Shown piece by piece: positions 28,550 through 40,104 of a stretch of 60,878 nucleotides of DNA (position 1 is the first letter of the stretch; the number at the start of each line of letters is the position of its first letter). Source of the stretch: Prochlorococcus sp. AG-355-B23 (GTDB lineage: Bacteria > Cyanobacteriota > Cyanobacteriia > PCC-6307 > Cyanobiaceae); contig QCDJ01000007.1 in assembly GCA_003280935.1 (NCBI GenBank), positions 1-60,878 on the forward strand, given 5' to 3'. The notes beneath the pieces are model-generated. The model was not told where the DNA came from and ran no database searches. It was given only the letters and a program-made list of their open reading frames with translations. Both the position numbers and the translations under genes were made by a program.

Positions 28550-30352
28550 TTAATAGTTAGCACCTGTTTTGCGGTGATGAACTGCTGTTAGACTATCGGA
28601 TTTTAGTATATTACCGTGTAGTACTTCGGCGTAAATTACCCAATGATCTCCACATTCCATTCTCTCTTTAACAGAAGCATCTAACCATGCTAGCGATTCA
28701 GGAATTATTATCTGTTTATTAGGAGTTAGTTCAATATTTATTCCTTCAAATCTATCTTCTCCAGGTGAAAAGGGCTTTGTGAATCTTTTCAAGGGTTCTT
28801 TAAAATCCTTTTCACTAAGAATATTTAATGCGAATGAATCTCCTACTTGTAGAAGAGACTCTACTGATCTATCTTTTGCTACTGCAATACTTAACCCAGG
28901 CGGAGAAAAACTTGCTTGACTTACCCAAGATGCAAGCATGGCTCCTTTAATATTATTCTCATCTTTGCCTTTAGAGGCTGTCAGAACACAAAGTGAACCA
29001 ATAACTCTTCCAAGAGCTTGTAGCTTTGGATCCGTTTTGCTTGTAATCATTCCAGTATCAGATTTTCTGGGTTTTTTCTTTGCTTTTTTTATAATTTTTC
29101 TTCCAAAGTGAGTTCCTATTTCTTCTAATTCTTTAATCTTTGGTTTATTTGGACTGAATTTAATCCTAATAGGGTCAAAACTAAACTTAAAACCACCGTC
29201 TTTTAATTTTGTTTCAAGTAAATCTATAGCTTCGCCGCTCCAGCCAAAACTACCAAAAATTCCCACTGGCTTATCTCTATTACCCTCTGATAATAATGTT
29301 CCTAGCGCACTTACTATTGGAGTTGGGGCATGCCCACCTAGTGTTGGTGATCCTATTAAATATCCATCTGCGTTTTTGATAGATTTTATAAGTACATCAT
29401 TTGGTGTAAATTCACAATTTATACTTTCAACTTCGACAGAAGTTCTATTTATCCCTTTAGCCAATGCATCACCTATTGAAGCTGTATTTCCATATGCACT
29501 TGCATATATCAGAGCGATCTTAGGATTATTTGTTGAGAGATTTTCACCCCATCTAATGTAGTCATTTAAGAAGCTTTTTAAGCTATATTCGATAGCGGGA
29601 CCATGTAATGGTGCAATAGTTTTGATATCGTAATCTGCAATTTTTTCAGTTATTGATATTACTTGATTAGACATTGGTGCCATTAGGCAATCATAAAAAT
29701 GTTTCCTATCAATTTCTGTACTAACTCGATTTGTTTCAGACCAATCTGAAGAAGCAATGTGAGCAGAAAAAATTTTTTCACTTAGAAGGATTTCTTGATT
29801 ACGTTCATAAATTATCAGGCCTCCAGGCCAACGTGCTGTTGGAATAGGAATTAACTCTAGTGAAATGTTATCTAATTCTAAATTTTGCTCCTTTTTGACT
29901 ATGTTTATTTTAGGTAATTGAATTTCAATAAAGTTTTCTAAACTAGGATTTCTTTGATTCCAAAGTTCGCTAATAAGTTTATAACCTGGATTAGAGCAAG
30001 TAATAGTTGTGTTTTCAAATTGGGTACTTATATTCTTTATAGTTTCAATAATTTGGGGATTAATATGACCAGAAATGAAGTTGATTTTACCTAATTTAAA
30101 TTGATCACAAAACCTAGAAATTACTTTATTAAACGAATCTAAATATTGTTTCTCAGGTGGATGAATAATAAAAAGTTCCTCATCACTTCTAATGAAAAAA
30201 GTGTTAAAAGAGGTTCCTTTTTCAAGGTTAAATTCAAGTTCAAATCTTTCTTTATTTTGGTCTAAGAATCTTACACAAGAAAAATTTTCGCTAATTTCAA
30301 ATTCTGATAAGTTTTGATTTTCTGCAAGTAAGCCTATATTGATATCTGACAT
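28550..30352 (-). CDS. flv1: Flavodiiron protein Flv1 (degenerate iron site)
   Basis: Partner of Flv3 in photoreduction of O2 to water (Mehler-like reaction) downstream of photosystem I. Domain order: beta-lactamase-like diiron domain, flavodoxin domain (IALIYASAYGNTASIGDALAKGI) and the extra cyanobacterial flavin-reductase domain (ASWVSQASFSPPGLSIAVAKDR). The canonical HxExDH motif reads HINPQI from His96, a later ligand position is Arg174, and the Asp of the next motif is Lys193; only His96 and His230 remain. That loss is characteristic of Flv1-type subunits. 600 aa, 16 nt after flv3. Confidence 0.9.
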   Translation of the reverse strand: MSDINIGLLAENQNLSEFEISENFSCVRFLDQNKERFELEFNLEKGTSFNTFFIRSDEELFIIHPPEKQYLDSFNKVISRFCDQFKLGKINFISGHINPQIIETIKNISTQFENTTITCSNPGYKLISELWNQRNPSLENFIEIQLPKINIVKKEQNLELDNISLELIPIPTARWPGGLIIYERNQEILLSEKIFSAHIASSDWSETNRVSTEIDRKHFYDCLMAPMSNQVISITEKIADYDIKTIAPLHGPAIEYSLKSFLNDYIRWGENLSTNNPKIALIYASAYGNTASIGDALAKGINRTSVEVESINCEFTPNDVLIKSIKNADGYLIGSPTLGGHAPTPIVSALGTLLSEGNRDKPVGIFGSFGWSGEAIDLLETKLKDGGFKFSFDPIRIKFSPNKPKIKELEEIGTHFGRKIIKKAKKKPRKSDTGMITSKTDPKLQALGRVIGSLCVLTASKGKDENNIKGAMLASWVSQASFSPPGLSIAVAKDRSVESLLQVGDSFALNILSEKDFKEPLKRFTKPFSPGEDRFEGINIELTPNKQIIIPESLAWLDASVKERMECGDHWVIYAEVLHGNILKSDSLTAVHHRKTGANY

Positions 30353-30368
30353 TTTAAAGACTTATTTT

Positions 30369-32144
30369 CTAATAGTGATTAGCAACTTTTCTGTGATGAA
30401 CTGCTGTCTTACATGATAAGTCAGAAACATTACCATTTTCAACAACTCCGTAAATTATCCAATGGTCTGGAGTCTCTAGTCTGGAGCTAACTTTGCAATC
30501 TAAAAAAGCGAGTGAATCTGAGAGAACTGGTCCACCTTCCGCGATGTTGCTAATTACATCTACATCTGCAAATCTATCAGCTCCAGGAGCAAATCTTTTT
30601 AAAAAATGTCTGAACATTTTTTGATAGTTATCTTCTCTCAGAATATTCACAACAAAACCTTTCCCAACTTGCATATATGATTCAATAGCTCTATCTTTTG
30701 CTACTGCAACTGTAATACCTGGTGGAGAAAAGCTTGCTTGACTTACCCAGCTTGCGACCATTGCACTTTGTCTAAATGTAGAACCTTCGCCTTGGCTCGC
30801 TGTAACTACATATAATCCTCCACTTAATCTCCCTAATGCTTTATCTAAATTTGAATCAAGGCTCTTCATAGAGGCGATATTTTTCTTTTTATTGATCAAT
30901 TGACCCAAGTCAGTTCCAGCTTCTTCGAATTTTTGATAAACAATGGGATCTGGAATATTTTTAACTCTTAAGGGAGAGAAAGCTTCTTTTTGACCAAGTT
31001 CCCTTAATTTATTTGCTAAGGAATCTATAGGTTCATCATTTCCGCCAAATGCATCATAAACGGCAGTAAATTGTTTTGGTTTTAGTGCTGCAAATAAAGT
31101 ACCGAGAGATTTTTTTAATTCATTATCTGAGTCTACTGGCCATGTGGGAATGACTACTGCTTTTGATTCGGAAATCAAACTTGTTAATTCTTGCGGGTCA
31201 GAAGATCTTAAATCAATTAACTGAACTTGAGCATCTGCTTTGCTTATTCCATGAGATATCGCTTGACTTAGTCGATCACAATAACCATAGTCGCTTATGT
31301 AGCACACTGACACAAAATCATTACCTTTACTTTTATTACTACTCCATTCAAGATATTTTCCTTTCCAAAAATTGACCTGATTATGGAGCAAAGGACCATG
31401 ACCAACAGCTATTGTTTTTAATTCAGGTAGCTTATCTATTCTTTTAATTGCCTGCATAACGCTTCTAGCGTTTGGACCCATAAGGCAATCGTAATAAAAA
31501 CGGAAATCATCGTATATTTCTTTTTGATCTGTGTCAAAAAATTCGTCAGAACAATAATGGAGTCCAAATGCATCACATGTATAGAGAACATTTGTGCTGT
31601 GATCATACGAAAATATGGTATCTGGCCAATGTAAATTTGGTGCACTTATAAATTCAATATTATGTTCTAAACCACTATTAGGATTAATTCCGAGATTTAA
31701 AAACTCTCCACTCTTAACTTCCAGACGTTTAAAGGGAATATGTATTTGGTCTTCAATAAATTTAAGTGCTAATTTTGATCCAACTACTGTGATATTTTGG
31801 TTTAATTCTAAAAGATTACCTATTAAACCAGAATGATCAGGTTCTGTATGGCTAGTAATTAGATAATCAACTTCTTGCGGATTTACCTTTTTCAGTAATT
31901 CTTCAAACCATAATTCTTCGAACTTTGCGTGACTAGTATCAATAATTGCTAGTTTCTCGCCTTTAATAATAAAACTATTGTAAGTAGTTCCATTTCTTAA
32001 ACCAAATTCAATATCAAATCTACTGCGATCCCAATCCAAAGATCTTATGGCACAAGAATCAACAGCAAAGTTCTGAGATTGAATCGTCAACTTGTTATTA
32101 GTTTGTGCCAATTTAGAATTATTTTTATGGGCAGAGGCTATCAT
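30369..32144 (-). CDS. flv3: Flavodiiron protein Flv3 (intact iron site)
   Basis: Catalytic-type subunit of the Flv1/Flv3 oxygen photoreduction pair. Same three domains as flv1, but all diiron ligands are visible: H99-x-E101-x-D103-H104 (HTEPDH), His172 in APNLHWPD, Asp191 in CDAFG and His249 in VGHG. The flavodoxin loop is ISDYGYCDRLSQAI and the reductase domain has ASWVSQASFSPPGITVAVAKDR. 591 aa. First gene of flv3-flv1-FMN reductase; its promoter must lie in the 119-nt divergent spacer with alaS, which holds a strong hairpin. Confidence 0.92.
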   Translation of the reverse strand: MIASAHKNNSKLAQTNNKLTIQSQNFAVDSCAIRSLDWDRSRFDIEFGLRNGTTYNSFIIKGEKLAIIDTSHAKFEELWFEELLKKVNPQEVDYLITSHTEPDHSGLIGNLLELNQNITVVGSKLALKFIEDQIHIPFKRLEVKSGEFLNLGINPNSGLEHNIEFISAPNLHWPDTIFSYDHSTNVLYTCDAFGLHYCSDEFFDTDQKEIYDDFRFYYDCLMGPNARSVMQAIKRIDKLPELKTIAVGHGPLLHNQVNFWKGKYLEWSSNKSKGNDFVSVCYISDYGYCDRLSQAISHGISKADAQVQLIDLRSSDPQELTSLISESKAVVIPTWPVDSDNELKKSLGTLFAALKPKQFTAVYDAFGGNDEPIDSLANKLRELGQKEAFSPLRVKNIPDPIVYQKFEEAGTDLGQLINKKKNIASMKSLDSNLDKALGRLSGGLYVVTASQGEGSTFRQSAMVASWVSQASFSPPGITVAVAKDRAIESYMQVGKGFVVNILREDNYQKMFRHFLKRFAPGADRFADVDVISNIAEGGPVLSDSLAFLDCKVSSRLETPDHWIIYGVVENGNVSDLSCKTAVHHRKVANHY

Positions 32145-32193
32145 AGAATAATTAGCTTTATAAATTAACTTTAGTTATATAGAATATAAATTC

Positions 32194-32228
32194 GCGTGAT
32201 TATTTTTGCGAAATAACCGAAATCACGC
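32194..32228. repeat. Nested inverted repeat in the flv3/alaS divergent spacer
   Basis: GCGTGATT at 32194-32201 and AATCACGC at 32221-32228 are perfect inverted copies, and an inner pairing ATTT/AAAT around TTGCG extends the structure. T-rich sequence follows on the plus strand, A-rich on the minus strand. It could be a regulatory operator, an alaS leader attenuator or a flv3 leader hairpin. It is the most GC-rich and most symmetric element in the spacer. Confidence 0.5.
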
Positions 32229-32263
32229 TTTTCTTTAATTTTTAATCTTCTTATTCTGGATAA

Positions 32264-34924
32264 ATGACATCTCAACTAATAAAAGAAATAGTTACTGGAG
32301 ATGAGATAAGAAATGCTTTTTTAAAATTTTACAGTGAAAAATTACATAAAATAATTCCAAGTGCATCTTTGATTCCAGATGACCCTACGGTTATGCTCAC
32401 AATTGCTGGAATGCTACCTTTTAAACCAGTTTTTTTAGGTTTAAAAGAAAGACCATCAAAAAGGGCTACATCTAGCCAAAAGTGCATCAGAACAAATGAT
32501 ATAGAAAACGTTGGAGTTACAGCAAGACACCACACTTTTTTTGAAATGCTTGGTAATTTTTCTTTTGGAGATTATTTTAAACGAGAAGCTATTCAATGGG
32601 CTTGGGAATTAGTTACTAGTATTTATCAACTTTCTGTTGAAAATATAATTGTGAGTGTTTTTCACGAAGACGAAGAGTCTGCAAAAATTTGGAGAGATGA
32701 AATTGGTATTCATCCAGATAGGATAGTGAAACTAGGTGAGGAAGATAATTTTTGGTCATCTGGCAAAACAGGTCCATGTGGACCATGTTCAGAACTTTAT
32801 TATGATTTTTATCCTGAAAAGGGTCTGCAGAATATTGATTTAGAAGATGGAAATCGTTTTATTGAATTTTATAATCTTGTTTTTATGCAATATAATCGTG
32901 ATCCTAATGGAAAATTGACAGATTTAAAATTTAAAAATATTGATACAGGTATGGGCCTTGAAAGGATGGCTCAAATACTACAAAAAAAGCAAAATAATTA
33001 TGAGACAGATTTAATTTTTCCTATCATTAAAAAAATTTGTGAGATTGCAAATATTGATTATTTTTCTTCAGATGATAAAAACAAAATTTCTTTAAAAATC
33101 ATTGGTGATCATACAAGAGCTGTTATTCATTTAATTTCTGATGGAGTAGCAGCAAGTAATCTCGGCAGGGGATATATATTAAGAAGGCTTATTAGAAGAA
33201 TGGTCAGACATGGGAGATTATTAGGAATAACAAATGAATTTTTACCTCATATTGCTAGTGTCGGGATCAATTTAATGCAAAATAATTATCCTGATTTAAA
33301 AAATAATAATGATTTAATTTTAAATGAGATAAAAATTGAAGAAATAAGATTTAGGGAAACTCTTGAAAGAGGAGAGAAATTGCTAGATGAGATAATTTCT
33401 TCAGGGCAGAAATTAATTTCTGGTTTTAAAGCTTTTGAACTTTATGATACTTATGGATTTCCTCTAGAACTTACTGTAGAAATTGCAGAAGAAAATAGTA
33501 TCAGTGTAGATGTAAAGGGTTTTGAAGAAGAAATGAATGCACAAAAAGAGAGAGCTAAAGCTGCTTCAAGTAATATTGATTTGACATTAGAGGGATCATT
33601 AGAGCGAGAAATAGATCTTTTTAACAAAACTGTTTTTAATGGTTATAATTCACTTCTTTCGGAAGCCGAAATAAAGGGTATATTTCTGGATTCCACATTA
33701 GTTAAGGAAGCAAGTGAAGGTCAGAAAGTTTTAATTGTTCTTGATCAGACAACTTTTTATGGGGAATCTGGCGGGCAAGTTGGTGATATTGGAACGATAT
33801 TTTCAAAAGATGTAGAGGTCTTGGTTGATAATGTTATGCGAAAGAAAAATGTTTTTTTACATTATGGAACTATCAAAAAAGGAATATTAACTATTGGACA
33901 AAAAGTAAAGACTAATGTTAGCTCCTCTAATAGAGCTAAGGCTGCTGCAAATCATACAGCTACTCATTTATTACAATCAGCACTTAAATCAGTTGTGAAT
34001 GAAAGCGTTGGACAAAAAGGTTCATTAGTAGCCTTTAATAAATTACGATTTGACTTTAATTCCTCTAATCCTATTTCTAAAGATCAAATTTCTAAGATTG
34101 AGACTTTAGTTAACTCTTGGATTATAGAAAATCATGCCCTAGAAATAAAAAATATGTCTAAGAGTGAGGCTCTTAAAAAGGGCGCAGTCGCCATGTTTGG
34201 AGAAAAATATGATAATGAAGTGCGCGTTGTTAATGTACCAGGAGTTTCAATGGAACTTTGTGGTGGCACACATGTTAAAACTACATCCGAATTAGGTTCT
34301 TTCAAAATAATTAGTGAGGAAGGAATCTCAGCTGGAGTCAGAAGAATCGAAGCATTATCAGGCCAATCAGCATTAGACTACTTCAGTGATAGAAATGCTT
34401 TAGTAAATCAACTAAGTGATTTGTTAAAAGCAAATCCTAATCAACTTTTTGAAAGGGTAAATAATTTGCAAGCAGAGCTTATTAATAAGAATAAAGAGAT
34501 ACAAAAAATGAAAGATGAAATTGCATATTTTAAATACTCTTCTATAAAATCATCCGCAGAAATAGTAAATTCTTTTTCAATTTTAGTTAATCAAATTGAT
34601 GGCTTAGATGGGAATTCTTTGCAATCTGCAGCACTTAATTTAACTTCTCATTTGGGAAATAAAGCAATTGTGGTTCTTGGGGGAATACCAAATCCAGAAA
34701 ATAGAAAGTTGTTATTTGTAGTTTCTTTAGGTGATGATGTAGTCAAAATAGGATTGCATGCAGGTAAATTAATTAATGATATTGCAAGAATTTGTTCGGG
34801 AGGTGGCGGAGGAAAGCCTAACTTTGCTCAAGCAGGTGCTAAAGATATTGATAAGTTAATTGATGCTCTAAATTATGCTAAAAATTATTTGCAAAAAACA
34901 TTAGATTTTCATTCTGATAAATAA
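32264..34924 (+). CDS. alaS: Alanyl-tRNA synthetase
   Basis: Charges tRNA-Ala. 886 aa with the class II catalytic core ([15 protein letters not shown]-type segment [33 protein letters not shown]), tRNA-recognition helices, the editing domain zinc motifs HTATH and CGGTHV, and the C-Ala domain with a Gly-rich [15 protein letters not shown] end. ATG start. Its last 16 nt overlap convergent speA. Confidence 0.98.
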   Translation: MTSQLIKEIVTGDEIRNAFLKFYSEKLHKIIPSASLIPDDPTVMLTIAGMLPFKPVFLGLKERPSKRATSSQKCIRTNDIENVGVTARHHTFFEMLGNFSFGDYFKREAIQWAWELVTSIYQLSVENIIVSVFHEDEESAKIWRDEIGIHPDRIVKLGEEDNFWSSGKTGPCGPCSELYYDFYPEKGLQNIDLEDGNRFIEFYNLVFMQYNRDPNGKLTDLKFKNIDTGMGLERMAQILQKKQNNYETDLIFPIIKKICEIANIDYFSSDDKNKISLKIIGDHTRAVIHLISDGVAASNLGRGYILRRLIRRMVRHGRLLGITNEFLPHIASVGINLMQNNYPDLKNNNDLILNEIKIEEIRFRETLERGEKLLDEIISSGQKLISGFKAFELYDTYGFPLELTVEIAEENSISVDVKGFEEEMNAQKERAKAASSNIDLTLEGSLEREIDLFNKTVFNGYNSLLSEAEIKGIFLDSTLVKEASEGQKVLIVLDQTTFYGESGGQVGDIGTIFSKDVEVLVDNVMRKKNVFLHYGTIKKGILTIGQKVKTNVSSSNRAKAAANHTATHLLQSALKSVVNESVGQKGSLVAFNKLRFDFNSSNPISKDQISKIETLVNSWIIENHALEIKNMSKSEALKKGAVAMFGEKYDNEVRVVNVPGVSMELCGGTHVKTTSELGSFKIISEEGISAGVRRIEALSGQSALDYFSDRNALVNQLSDLLKANPNQLFERVNNLQAELINKNKEIQKMKDEIAYFKYSSIKSSAEIVNSFSILVNQIDGLDGNSLQSAALNLTSHLGNKAIVVLGGIPNPENRKLLFVVSLGDDVVKIGLHAGKLINDIARICSGGGGGKPNFAQAGAKDIDKLIDALNYAKNYLQKTLDFHSDK

Positions 34925-36855
34925 CTACTTTTTCTGAGACTAATTTCGATTTGATCCATTAATTTCCTTGCTTCTTCAATAGTTAATTTTTTTTGATCAA
35001 TTGCTGATTCAGTATTAATCCTTATAGATTCAACCAAAGAAGCTGAACTGTAATCCAACAATTGTAAAATTTCAGATTTACTGTCCTCTTTAATAATATT
35101 TTTAACCTTATATGAATCATCTTGATTTATGTCTATATGAACAATATTTGTACTGCCAAATAAATTGTGCAAGTTTCCTAATGCTTCTTGATAGGCTCCA
35201 GTCATAAAAATTCCAATCAGATAATCTTTCCCTTCCTCTGGCTTATGTAAATTTAGTAATGATTTAATTTTTCCATCATTAATAAAATTATTTAGTTTCC
35301 CATCTGAATCACAAGTTAAATCTGCAAAGTTGCCTTTGCAGAACGGCTCCTCTAAGTGCCTGTGTATTGGCATTATTGGGAAAATCTGATTTATTGCCCA
35401 GCTATCGGGAATAGATTTAAAGATAGATAAATTTGCATAATAGGTTGATGCAAGAGTTTCTGTAATTTCAGATAAATCAGGGTGATTGATTTCATCACTA
35501 TTCAGGTTATTAGAAATTTCTTTTGCGCAAGCCCAAGTAAGTTCTTCGGCATAAGCTCTTTCTGCCAAACTTAAAAATCCTAATCTAAAAGCGACTAAGC
35601 AATCTTCTTTAAACTTTTTTGCATCATTCCATAGTTCAATTATTTGAGATAAATTTACTTTTTTATTTTTAAGTTTTTTTAATTCATAGAAAGTTTCAAG
35701 TAAATTTGAAATTATTAATTGTTGATTTTTTTTATCAAAAATTTGTAGTTTGGAACTAACATGGCTTGTTCCTAAGACATTAAATATTAAAACTGAACAA
35801 TGACTAATTATTGCTCTTCCACTTTCTGAGATTATGGTTGGATGCTTGATATTATTTAATTCACATGAATCCTTAATAGTTGCAATTACATCGTTAGCAT
35901 AATTTTGAAGAGAATAATTAGTAGAGGTGTTTGATGAGGTTTTAGTTCCATCAAAATCTATCCCTAATCCTCCACCAACGTCGATATATTGCATTGGGGC
36001 TCCTAGTTTGCATAGTTCAACATATATTTGACTCGCTTCTTGTAATGCGTCTTTGATAACAGCAATATCACTTATTTGACTGCCTATATGAAAATGAAGC
36101 AATTTCATTTCGTTGATAAGATTTGCTTCTTTTAGTTCTTTTATTGTCAACATAATTTCTGGGATTGATAATCCAAATTTGGAATTATCTCCAATAGATT
36201 TACCCCACCTACCACTACTTTTACTTGATAATTTTGCTCTAATTCCTATCAACGGAGTTGCGTTAAGTTCTTGAACTGCTTGAATAATTCTTTTTACCTC
36301 ATCTCGTTGTTCAATAACTATTATTGGATTTTTGCCGAGTTTTCTGGCCAAAGTAGCAATCTGAATATATTTTTTATCTTTATATCCGTTGCATATTAAT
36401 AATGAATTTTGGTTTTCAAGAAGTGCAAGGCCAATTAATAATTCTGATTTACTTCCTACTTCTAAACCAAAATTCCATTGGCTACCAAACTCTATTATCT
36501 TTTCTAGGACATTTTTATGTTGATTACATTTGACAGGAAAAACGCCTTGATAAATGTTCTTATATTTATAGGTTTTTATTGCTTTTAAAAAAGAGTCATG
36601 TAATGCATTTATGCGATCTTTCAAGATGTCATTAAATCTTATGATTAATGGAGGATTTATTTCTCTACTCTTAAGTTCTTTGACAAGCTTAAAAAGATCA
36701 ATCTTATTTTCAGATTTTATATCTTTAGTGACTGATATATTTCCTTTGGAATTTATAGAAAAATATTTATCTCCCCATTTATCTATGTTATAAGTCGAAA
36801 TACTATCTTTAATAGTCCAAATATTCTTTAATTTTTTCGGCTCAAAATTGGTCAA
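34909..36855 (-). CDS. speA: Biosynthetic arginine decarboxylase
   Basis: PLP fold-III enzyme that converts arginine to agmatine for polyamine synthesis. 648 aa. The PLP lysine lies in [14 protein letters not shown], with [25 protein letters not shown] (phosphate-binding glycines), ISESGRAI and the C-terminal [15 protein letters not shown]. An ATG at 36855 starts it; the promoter lies in the 122-nt divergent spacer with ndk. Confidence 0.96.
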   Translation of the reverse strand: MTNFEPKKLKNIWTIKDSISTYNIDKWGDKYFSINSKGNISVTKDIKSENKIDLFKLVKELKSREINPPLIIRFNDILKDRINALHDSFLKAIKTYKYKNIYQGVFPVKCNQHKNVLEKIIEFGSQWNFGLEVGSKSELLIGLALLENQNSLLICNGYKDKKYIQIATLARKLGKNPIIVIEQRDEVKRIIQAVQELNATPLIGIRAKLSSKSSGRWGKSIGDNSKFGLSIPEIMLTIKELKEANLINEMKLLHFHIGSQISDIAVIKDALQEASQIYVELCKLGAPMQYIDVGGGLGIDFDGTKTSSNTSTNYSLQNYANDVIATIKDSCELNNIKHPTIISESGRAIISHCSVLIFNVLGTSHVSSKLQIFDKKNQQLIISNLLETFYELKKLKNKKVNLSQIIELWNDAKKFKEDCLVAFRLGFLSLAERAYAEELTWACAKEISNNLNSDEINHPDLSEITETLASTYYANLSIFKSIPDSWAINQIFPIMPIHRHLEEPFCKGNFADLTCDSDGKLNNFINDGKIKSLLNLHKPEEGKDYLIGIFMTGAYQEALGNLHNLFGSTNIVHIDINQDDSYKVKNIIKEDSKSEILQLLDYSSASLVESIRINTESAIDQKKLTIEEARKLMDQIEISLRKSSYLSE

Positions 36856-36977
36856 TTTATGTCTAAGTGATTAATAAATGTTTTTGAAAATAACTCAAAA
36901 CAATATCTTTTATTTTAATGATTACTTGCCAAGTTACCACCCAAAAGTTGAATATACATAGAGTGATTATTAACTAA

Positions 36978-37436
36978 ATGACCAAAGAGAGAACCTTTAT
37001 TGCAATTAAACCAGATGGAGTTCAAAGAGGATATGTTGCTGAGATTATTGGCAGATTTGAAAAAAAAGGATTTAAATTGGTTGGATTAAAGCAATTAATT
37101 CCTTCAAAAGATCTTGCTCAAAATCATTATGGAGTACATAGAGAAAGACCCTTTTTTGGGGATTTGGTAGACTTTATTTCAAGTGGTCCTGTTGTAGCAA
37201 TGGTGTGGGAAGGCGAAGGAGTTATTTTGAGTGCTAGAAAACTAATAGGTGCAACAAAACCTCTGGAAGCAGAGCCTGGAACAATTAGAGGTGATTTAGC
37301 TATTGATATTGGGAGGAATATTATTCATGGTTCTGATGGAGAAGATACAGCAAAATTTGAAATTGATCTATGGTTTAACGAAGATGAATTATGTGAGTGG
37401 GAAACTTCTGATTCGAAATGGCGATCTGAAAATTAA
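36978..37436 (+). CDS. ndk: Nucleoside diphosphate kinase
   Basis: Balances NTP pools by gamma-phosphate exchange. 152 aa with [28 protein letters not shown]-type [11 protein letters not shown] and the phospho-histidine region [13 protein letters not shown] start. Ends 3 nt before convergent thiO. Confidence 0.98.
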   Translation: MTKERTFIAIKPDGVQRGYVAEIIGRFEKKGFKLVGLKQLIPSKDLAQNHYGVHRERPFFGDLVDFISSGPVVAMVWEGEGVILSARKLIGATKPLEAEPGTIRGDLAIDIGRNIIHGSDGEDTAKFEIDLWFNEDELCEWETSDSKWRSEN

Positions 37437-37439
37437 AAT

Positions 37440-38549
37440 TTAGATCGCAAATCTATCTAAACTAAATTTTTCTAAAAATCTTTTTTCTATTTCTTTGAGA
37501 TTTTGATTTTGAACTATTTTCAATAGAAGATCACTTGTTATTGCGGAAAATAAAACTCCATTTCTGTAATGTCCTGTAGCTATTAAAAGATTTTCAATTT
37601 TTGATTTTCCAATTATTGGTTTTAGATCTGGTGTGCAAGGTCTAAAACCCCACCAATGTTCCATTTGTGGCCAATTAATAGCTTCTGGTAATAAGGAGCG
37701 AATGCCTTCTTGCAGTTGTTTAATTCCATTAGGAGTATTACCCTGATTAAATTTTGAATCTTTTTCAACTGTCGCTCCAACTACAATAAGTCCATCATCT
37801 CGGGGAACTAGATAAGTTTTTGGACCAAAAATAACTCTTTTCAAAAAATTTGTTGGACCTTGTATTGATAGCATTTGTCCCTTTACAGGAAAGACTGGAA
37901 TCTTATTAAAAATTTTTTTACTCCAAGCACCGCTGCAAATAATTGCTTTTTCGCAGTTAATTTTTTTTAGTTCCCCAGTGGCACATAAAACTGTTACGCC
38001 TGTAATTTTGTTTTTTTCGAATGTCAAATCCTCTACTTCCGATCCTTCTTGAAATTCGACTCCATGTAAGGAGCATGCTCTCTCAAGAGCACGCATTAGT
38101 CTTCTTCGGTTATCTATTTGACCATCTTGTTCAAAAAGTAAACCATGTTTCCAAATAGAATTCATTCCATTAATTTCTGTTTGAAGATCTTTATGATTTA
38201 AATATTTTCCATATTCATAAGTGGGAAACTCTTCAAGCTCTTCTTTGTTTTTAAAAGGAACTACTATGCCGCATTTTTTTAAACCGCATTTAATATTACT
38301 ATCTTGTTCAATACTTTTTATCCACTTTGGAATTAGACTTTGACTTTCTTGCCCAAATTTTAGTAATTCATTTTCGAGCCCTTCGGCATGAGTAGCTAAC
38401 ATTCCTGCAGCAACAAATCCAGCTGATTCATTTCTGTTTTTGCTTAAAACTAAAACTTTGAAGTTATTTCTAGAAAATTCATAAGCAATAGATAAACCTA
38501 AAAGCCCACCGCCAATGATTAATATTGAATTTTTGGTTTCTTGTGCCAT
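37440..38549 (-). CDS. thiO: FAD-dependent glycine/D-amino-acid oxidase, ThiO-like
   Basis: 369-aa DAO-family flavoprotein. The FAD loop is ILIIGGGLLGLSIAYEF, with GAWSKKIF, PVKGQMLSIQGP, YLVPRDDGLIVVGATVE and a C-terminal GHYRNGVLFSAITSDLL. This matches ThiO, which oxidises glycine to supply dehydroglycine for the thiazole half of thiamine; cyanobacteria use this route. A general D-amino-acid oxidase remains possible. ATG start, divergent from gatB by ~80 nt. Confidence 0.87.
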   Translation of the reverse strand: MAQETKNSILIIGGGLLGLSIAYEFSRNNFKVLVLSKNRNESAGFVAAGMLATHAEGLENELLKFGQESQSLIPKWIKSIEQDSNIKCGLKKCGIVVPFKNKEELEEFPTYEYGKYLNHKDLQTEINGMNSIWKHGLLFEQDGQIDNRRRLMRALERACSLHGVEFQEGSEVEDLTFEKNKITGVTVLCATGELKKINCEKAIICSGAWSKKIFNKIPVFPVKGQMLSIQGPTNFLKRVIFGPKTYLVPRDDGLIVVGATVEKDSKFNQGNTPNGIKQLQEGIRSLLPEAINWPQMEHWWGFRPCTPDLKPIIGKSKIENLLIATGHYRNGVLFSAITSDLLLKIVQNQNLKEIEKRFLEKFSLDRFAI

Positions 38550-38628
38550 TTAATAATTAATATTTTTATTTGTGTTTTGGTCCTCTTTTCCTTTATATCC
38601 AATAATATTAATAAAGAGACTTTTAATA

Positions 38629-40101
38629 ATGAACAATTTGGAATCTTGGGAAGCTGTGATTGGTTTGGAAACTCATGTACAGCTTAATACGAAAAGTAAA
38701 ATATTCACATCTGCGTCAACAGCTTTTGGTGATGCACCTAATACGCATATAGACCCTGTGGTTTGTGGGTTACCAGGAACTCTTCCAGTTTTGAATGAGA
38801 CTGTTCTTGAGTATGCTGTAAAAACTTCGTTAGCATTAAATTTAAACGTTGCAGAACATTGTAAATTTGATAGAAAACAATATTTTTATCCTGATCTGCC
38901 TAAAAATTATCAAATTTCACAATTTGATGAGCCACTAGCAGAAAATGGCTGGTTAGAGGTTGAAATAATTGAAAAGGACAAAGAACCTTATATCAAAAAA
39001 ATTGGTATAGAAAGGTTACATATGGAAGAAGACGCCGGAAAACTAGTCCATGCAGGAAGTGATAGATTAGCTGGTTCTAAGTATTCTTTAGTTGATTACA
39101 ATCGTGCCGGAATAGCACTTTGTGAGATTGTAAGTAAACCAGATATTAGATCAGGTAAAGAGGCGTCTGAATATGCTTCAGAGATTAGAAGAACAGTTAG
39201 ATATCTAGGCGTATCAGACGGAAATATGCAAGAGGGTTCATTACGATGTGATGTCAATATTTCAGTTAGAAAAGGACCTAATGCTCCTTTTGGTACCAAA
39301 GTGGAAATAAAAAATATGAATTCATTTTCTGCAATTCAAAAGGCTTGTGATTATGAAATAGCCAGACAAATAGAAGTTTATGAAAATGGAGGAACAATTT
39401 TCCAAGAAACAAGGTTATGGGATGAAGCTAAGCAATTAACGAAAAGTATGAGATTAAAAGAAGGTAGTAGTGACTATAGATATTTTCCTGATCCTGACTT
39501 AGGTCCAATTGAAATAACAAAAGCTCAACAAGAAATATGGTTTAAAGAACTACCAGAATTACCTTCAAAGAAAAGAAACAAATATGTAAGTCAATTTGGG
39601 TTGTCTGCATATGATGCAAGGGTAATTTCTGATGAAATAAGCATGGCAAACTTTTTTGAAGAAACAGTAGCAAATGGTGCCGATGCCAAACTAGCTTCAA
39701 ATTGGGTAACAAGTGATATTGTGGGCTATTTAAAATCAAACAAACTAAGTTTTAGTGAATTAAAGCTTAGTCCTGAAAATCTTGCTGAAATGATTAGCAT
39801 GATTTCAAAAAATATAATTAGTGGAAAAATTGCAAAAGAAATTTTACCTGAACTTATTCAAAAAAATATTTCTCCGAGAAAATTAGTTGAAGAAAAAGGG
39901 TTGGCAATGATATCTGATTCTTCAAGTATTTTACCAATAATTGATGAACTTATAAATGAACATCCAAATGAAGTTCAAGCATTTAAAAATGGCAAAACTA
40001 AGTTACTTGGTTTTTTTGTTGGTCAACTTATGAAAAGAACAAAAGGTAAAGCTGATCCTAAACTTGCAAATAAACTTCTTATGGAAAAATTAAATAGCTA
40101 A
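38629..40101 (+). CDS. gatB: Asp-tRNA(Asn)/Glu-tRNA(Gln) amidotransferase subunit B
   Basis: B subunit of the GatCAB amidotransferase that makes Gln-tRNA and/or Asn-tRNA. ATG 38629 (MNNLESWEAVIGLETHVQL) gives the normal ~490 aa; the longer frame from 38572 adds a spurious hydrophobic lead. Marks: SKIFTSAS, the LPKNYQISQFDEPL catalytic cradle, RLHMEEDAGK, DYNRAGIALCEIVS, EGSLRCDVNIS, a YRYFPDPDL segment, and the YqeY tail domain ending GQLMKRTKGKADP. Confidence 0.98.
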   Translation: MNNLESWEAVIGLETHVQLNTKSKIFTSASTAFGDAPNTHIDPVVCGLPGTLPVLNETVLEYAVKTSLALNLNVAEHCKFDRKQYFYPDLPKNYQISQFDEPLAENGWLEVEIIEKDKEPYIKKIGIERLHMEEDAGKLVHAGSDRLAGSKYSLVDYNRAGIALCEIVSKPDIRSGKEASEYASEIRRTVRYLGVSDGNMQEGSLRCDVNISVRKGPNAPFGTKVEIKNMNSFSAIQKACDYEIARQIEVYENGGTIFQETRLWDEAKQLTKSMRLKEGSSDYRYFPDPDLGPIEITKAQQEIWFKELPELPSKKRNKYVSQFGLSAYDARVISDEISMANFFEETVANGADAKLASNWVTSDIVGYLKSNKLSFSELKLSPENLAEMISMISKNIISGKIAKEILPELIQKNISPRKLVEEKGLAMISDSSSILPIIDELINEHPNEVQAFKNGKTKLLGFFVGQLMKRTKGKADPKLANKLLMEKLNS

Positions 40102-40104
40102 AGC

